Origin: Closterium sp. Naga37s-1 | Lineage: Eukaryota; Streptophyta; Zygnematophyceae; Desmidiales; Closteriaceae | DNA: 64,000 nt | Assembly (NCBI GenBank): GCA_947471745.1 | Contig: CANJKZ010000918.1 | Coordinates: 341,644 to 405,643 of the forward strand | Direction of reading: 5' to 3' | Part shown: piece by piece, positions 59,557 to 64,000 of the stretch | How the letters are laid out: every line of letters starts with the position of its first letter | Position numbering within the stretch: the first letter of the stretch is position 1 | Notes under the pieces: generated by a model | Told to the model about the DNA's origin: nothing | Seen by the model: the letters and a program-made list of their open reading frames with translations, nothing else | Database searches by the model: none | Translations under genes and position numbers: made by a program

Positions 59557-60007
59557 TGTTGGAAACAACCGGTCTTAAGCGCCTCTGTCGTGTCGAAACA
59601 CCAAGGCACAAGCGAAGCAAAGCATATCGAGGCACCAGCGAGTCAACCCTCGGAGGTTGAAGTAACTGCTGGAGGTTACGCGAAAGTCAAAGGTCAGCGA
59701 CCTTTGACCTGACAAATACAGCGCGACAGCAAGGACACACAACTGACTCGCTACAGAGCAGTTGCCCGAGTCGTCATTGTATCGAACCGCAACAGCAACA
59801 GTAAAAGTAGTTACAACCGTACCTCTTCGTATTCCTTGTACTCTTATATATAATCTTGTACCGTATCTCTTTGTTTTAATTAACTTACTTTGCCCTCACA
59901 TACTAGCGCAAGGTGGTTCACAATCTCTTCACTAAACGCTTTCGCTATTACAGTCCTACCCAGAGTTCATCCCTGTAAAAGATCCTAAGGGCTTTCTCAG
60001 CCCAACA
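59557..60007 (+). repeat. copia-5 3' LTR
   Basis: 451 bp without the hAT element; followed by the GATGG duplication at 60008-60012. Confidence 0.93.
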
Positions 60008-60160
60008 GATGGACGCGACGGGCACTCCAACAAAACAATAGACAACAAGAATGAGATTAAATACCACAAAGAGTTATGGTATATATCAATCATCATGTCC
60101 AGTTACAGTACGTTACATGTTCTCGAACGACAGCACCTTGCAATGGCGTGAGAAATGCCT

Positions 60161-62260
60161 CTAGTTTGCCGAAGGCAGTCTGGCAAACCTGGGAAAATCA
60201 GCAAGCAATGTTCTAATAATTTCGGTTAGCAGTCTCACAATCCCATCTATCTTAGGCTCTGGATTGACTTCTATTACATCTTCCCCTTCTTGGTCCACCA
60301 CAGGCTGAATCTGATTATTTATTGCTGTCACTAGCTGCTGCATTCCCTGTGCTGGCACTCTGTCGATTTCTGTCATGCAGTCATGCAGAACCTGAGGGGC
60401 ACATGAAGCGAACAGGGCACGGATACAAAATTTCAATCAAACGCATGTTGCTATCCCCCCTCCCCAAGCAGCCATGCCACTTCTAAATGCAGCTGAGTTG
60501 ACATCACTGCAAGAAGAAGCAACACAGCATGGAATCGCCAACAAGTGTGGTGGAAAGGAAACCCTTGAGATGGGGCCATAAAATATGAAGCAGCACTTAC
60601 ATAACTTGCCTGAACGGAATTCATGACTTGCCTGCAGAGAAATATCGCGGGCTTCCATCAGTTGTAGGCGCAGCTTCCCCCTGTGCTCCTGCGCATTTCT
60701 CAGCTGCTGCCGCAACCCGTTGCGCTGCTGCGTCATCTGCCAAGATTGAAAAATCAGCAAACGTCACTAGAGGTTGCGTGCTGAAGGAAAGAACGAGATC
60801 AGAAGTTGGCATTCCATATAAAATGACAAAAATTATATCAGCATCTAAGTTCGCAACAAGGTGTGCGTGCTCCCAGCTCCCATACATGCATCCCATGTCT
60901 ACAACTCATTCACAGAATCTTCCACCCTACCCGATCCAGCTCTGTCCTCAAATCCTGCACCAGATTTTCCCGCAGCCCAGCTTCTTGAACCTTTTTTTCC
61001 AGAGACACGATCTCCTGCCGGAGTCTTGCCACCATAACCTGTGACTCTAGTGCTTCCTGCTCAAACCACTCGAGGCATTTCACCCTTGCTTCCAGGTGTC
61101 TTACTTCGCTTGCTCTCGCTAACCAAATTCTCAATGTCCTCCTTCAAACCTCGCACTGTCGATCTTAGATTATCTGCTTCCTTCGCCTTTGCCTCCAGCA
61201 TCTCATACTTTCTAACCCTACCATCCAGTTTCTCATACTCTTTAACCCTATTCTCCAGCTTTTCATGCTCACTTGCAATACTATCCAGTTTCCCATTCCC
61301 TCTGAATTTACTCTCCATTCTCTCGTACTCCCTAACCCTGCTTTCCAGCTGCTCACAATCTCTAACCTTACTCCCCAACATCTCGTTCTCTCTTTCATAC
61401 TCTTTAACCCTACTCTCCAACTGCTCATAATCTCTAATCCTGCTCTCCAATTTCTCATTTTCTATCTCATACACTTTAACCCTACCCTCATACTCTCTAA
61501 CCCTACTCTCCAATTGCTCATAGTCTCTAACCCTGCTCGCTAAATTCTCATACTCCCTAAGTTTACTCATATACTCTCCCAGCATAACCTCATACTCGCT
61601 AAGCCTACTCACCAGTTGCTCATGCTCTCTCAGTCTAGCTTCCATAGGTTCAAACCCCTTCATCCGGGTGACCAACTCAAGATTTACTGCACGCAGGGAA
61701 CTCAACGTTTCATGCAATACCATAACTTCAATCTCCTGACCCCGCAGCTTGTGCAGTGCTTGTTCCAACAGCTGACTTAACTCTGTTAGTAAGAGAAGCG
61801 TAGAAACAAAGAAGGTGAAAAATCTGGTGATGTTGAGTTCACTCAGGATAACATTCGTTCAGAAAACAGCACTAACGAGAAGGGAAATATTTGCAAGGCT
61901 TGTACTCGCATAGCACTGTAACATTAACAACTTCGCCGAACAACAAGATTTGTTGAAGTACTTCATGATGAAAAACACAAGATCCACAATAGAAAGAAAA
62001 GGGACCAGAAAATGGGAACAAAGAAGAAGGAAAAAGTTTCTGGAAACATTTTTCTTTCTTATCCGTGTACTCCACCCCTCCATCCGTGTAATCTAAATAA
62101 TAACTTATTTTCCAGTATGATGAGCAACCGTTTTCATCCCACTCCTCCACTCATATTTCTCCTCGTCCGTCCACTCACCATCCTCTGCCTGCTTCCTGCT
62201 GTGCTGGCAGTGCTTAAGTTTCACCTCGAAAGCGCCCAAGTCGTCGTAGCTCGCTGCCAT
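60161..62260 (-). CDS. CC4: coiled-coil protein of the tandem family, frame disturbed in exon B
   Basis: Exons on the minus strand by homology: 62260-62179 (82 nt), 61782-60931 (852), 60736-60632 (105), 60391-60161 (231). Exon A MAASYDDLGAFEVKLKHCQH; exon B ELSQLLEQALHKLRGQEIEV, then about 20 irregular 10-residue repeats of RVREYE-x-LES type, ending VQDLRTELDR. Exon C MTQQRNGLRQQLRNAQEHRG with a GC donor; exon D LVTAINNQIQPVVDQEGEDV ending ARLPSAN. Oddity: exon B is 852 nt, one more than fits the shared intron phases. The frame from the exon start runs to a stop near 61061, while the conserved C-terminal part (EIVSLEKKVQEAGLRENLVQ) lies in another frame that is open from about 61134. Either a one-base frameshift near 61060-61160 makes this a recent pseudogene, or the assembly has an error, or an extra splice occurs there. 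Confidence 0.62.
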
Positions 62261-63353
62261 GGCCGTTCCAATCTGCAGCGACAGCAAGGGATGGGAAGAA
62301 AATGGACATCATGGCATGTCTGACGCTGACAATGAATTTTTAGTCGTCGCTTTGCATTGCCAGCTTTGCTTGCCACCTGACAACAAATCGTACACACAGC
62401 ACCTTCCGTGCCTGTAGGTAGTACATAATTCAGTACCTATTTAAGCCGATTTTTCCGTGAGTGAAAGGGACTGCTTGGGTGACGAATCCCAACGATACCA
62501 ATCAGAGTTCCTAACGCAAGTGCGTAAGTGAAGCACTGACTAAAACTCGTACTGATCTAGGATGAACCTCGGGAACCTAGAACACATCCTTCGTCAGGAA
62601 GTGGGCCGAGGGGGTGGATTGATCGGCCTCCTCAAAGAACATGCCTTATATCTGGTTACAAGGCATGGCGAGAGAAGTTGAGTGAAGGCGATGAGGTGGA
62701 TAGTAGCGTGGTCAAACGGAACCCGCGAGCCGAGAAAAACATTACACGAGTCTCACAAAGGACTCGCGACGTTCGGTACATCGATCGTAACCGGAGGAAG
62801 GACGAGCGAGTAACAAGGAACGACGATGATGGAACAACGGGAAGGAGATGCCGCGGGGAGGGGGCAGAAATGTGCTGAGACAAACGACACGCGCTCGCTG
62901 TGCGCATGAACGCAGAGTGGACCCAGAAAGCCAGAAGGCGAATCCTTTCTGACTGACCTGAGATGTGTGAATTTGGTTGGCGAGGGAATTTGCCAGAGCG
63001 AACTCATGCTCCTGATCTGATTTCGGCTTGTTCATGTCGCGCTGGCTGGCGGTGATGTTTTCGGGGCTGGGCGAGTTCGGAAAGCTGTGCTGCAGTATAG
63101 CACACTCGCTTTCACTTGTGTGCACATCCTGATTTTGCTCGTCTAGGTTGTCAGTAAAGAATGTTGACAATGCGTGTTACCCTGAGAACCAGAGAAATGT
63201 GTGATGCTAAATGGATGTGACAGTGCAGGCAGATGGATCTGGAATACATCCCTGCATGCCCCGACAATATAAGCATACAACGCGCACATTTAATACATTG
63301 AAAAGAGCATGGTAGTAACACATAAGAATTTATCCCTGATGATCCATGGCAAT
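62261..63353 (-). promoter_or_regulatory. CC4 upstream region and intergenic DNA
   Basis: No (GGA)n array here, unlike CC1-CC3. The part from about 62960 to 63350 is similar to the CC2-unit DNA at 25860 and 33020-33345 and shows that DNA without the foldback and gypsy insertions. No coding sequence recognised. Confidence 0.6.
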
Positions 63354-64000
63354 CAGGGCCCAAAATTGGTTTAGGCCTACCCTTACAAATCAGGGTTCCA
63401 GCCCCTCCTGAACCAGACCCCTAGGGTGAAAATTTCCGTACCCTGTTTGCAGCAGGGTAAATCAACCACTAGCCTGATTTGAGCAGGGTAGTTTTAGGCT
63501 ATGCCTGTTTATGTTTCTGTTTTGAGAGTTAAGTTATATTTATTGGCATAAACAAGTAGCACATTCAGAGTCCATGAAGTATACACAAGCAACACATGCA
63601 CTGCACAACACACCTCCCCGATGCACCCCCACTGCCTACATCTTCTTCTACAATTGGGTCTGCGAAGCTCTGTTGGGGTCAAACCTTCGCCTCAACGTGT
63701 TGACAATGGCGAGATTCAAGAATGTGTTGGCAGACCTGCGCGTGGTCACAAGCGACAACGGTGTTAAGGGGGTGTTGTACGTTTTTTCACCACGCGGACT
63801 ATGGTCTGTTTCGCGTTAGAAAAGTTTCGGTAAAAGGGTAGTGTACACCAAACCCTGATTACGGCAGGGTACCTAAAAACCTATCAGGGTAAAATAAAAC
63901 ATGCTCTTTTAAGAGAAGGGTAACTATTGTGCAATCCTGATTTTGGCAGGGTAATCCTGAAAAAGCGGCCGGCCCCCAGGGTAATCAGGGCGTTTTACCC
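63354..64000 (+). mobile_element. Non-autonomous hAT element, copy 3 (cut by window end)
   Basis: Begins CAGGGCCCAAAATTGG like copy 1 and follows it almost base for base to the window edge, about 20 bases short of the expected end. The left flank ATGGCAAT (63346-63353) should reappear after the element if it has the usual 8-bp duplication. Confidence 0.9.

Larger units (their letters stand above)
45894..60007 (+). mobile_element. copia-5: Ty1/copia element holding a hAT element and copia-4
   Basis: 14.1 kb in the window, about 6.1 kb without its insertions. Perfect 5-bp duplication GATGG (45889-45893 and 60008-60012). LTRs TGTTGGAAACAACC...CCCAACA of about 450 bp; the 5' one carries the hAT element. 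Primer-binding-like TGGTATGAGAGCAG after the 5' LTR. Parts: leader, gag with CCHC knuckle, protease, integrase, reverse transcriptase (split by copia-4), RNase H. Related to copia-1. It is broken by copia-4 and shows perhaps one or two further breaks; LTR divergence is low, so it is young. Confidence 0.93.

Overview
The window is nuclear DNA of a streptophyte: a charophyte alga (a zygnematophyte such as Closterium would fit) or an early land plant. Three wall-related genes point there: the tail of a GH30-type beta-1,6-galactanase-like enzyme (1-359), an expansin-like gene (1079-1963) and a trichome-birefringence-like (TBL/PC-esterase) gene with GT-AG introns (13051-18099). Ty1/copia and chromovirus-type Ty3/gypsy elements primed by initiator tRNA-Met, non-autonomous hAT elements, and a eukaryotic tRNA-Ala with pol III boxes agree. 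The species is inference.

Layout. 1-3340: GH30 tail, expansin, intergenic DNA with one arm of a diverged inverted repeat and an AT-rich island. 3341-11840: minus-strand copia element (copia-1), flanked by 5-bp target duplications, carrying a solo LTR, a 5'-truncated plus-strand copia piece (copia-2) and an unexplained segment whose reading frame encodes a GW/WG-repeat tract. 11841-19230: second inverted-repeat arm, the TBL gene with a very long Gly/Glu-rich stem, two minisatellites in intron 1 and partial tandem copies of its own exon edges, a 665-bp hAT element, and tRNA-Ala(CGC). 19700-63350: a head-to-tail array of four paralogous minus-strand coiled-coil genes, here called CC1 to CC4, broken apart by a gypsy element (26098-33013, with a nested 1.6-kb short-LTR element), a short-LTR copia element (copia-3, 33356-40816) and a three-layer nest (copia-5, 45894-60007, holding a hAT element in its 5' LTR and the whole-looking copia-4 in its pol). 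The window ends inside a third copy of the hAT element.

The host story is the CC array. All four genes share exon structure (82 nt, a variable coiled-coil exon, 105 nt, then 231 or 210 nt), intron phases and flanking DNA. Three of the four use a GC-AG intron at the same place. The coiled-coil exon is built from 10-residue repeats that differ in number between paralogs. I do not recognise the family. A second theme is partial tandem duplication of exon edges together with their splice sites, seen in TBL and in CC3. LTR elements are treated as fossils: described by family, ends, parts and nesting only.
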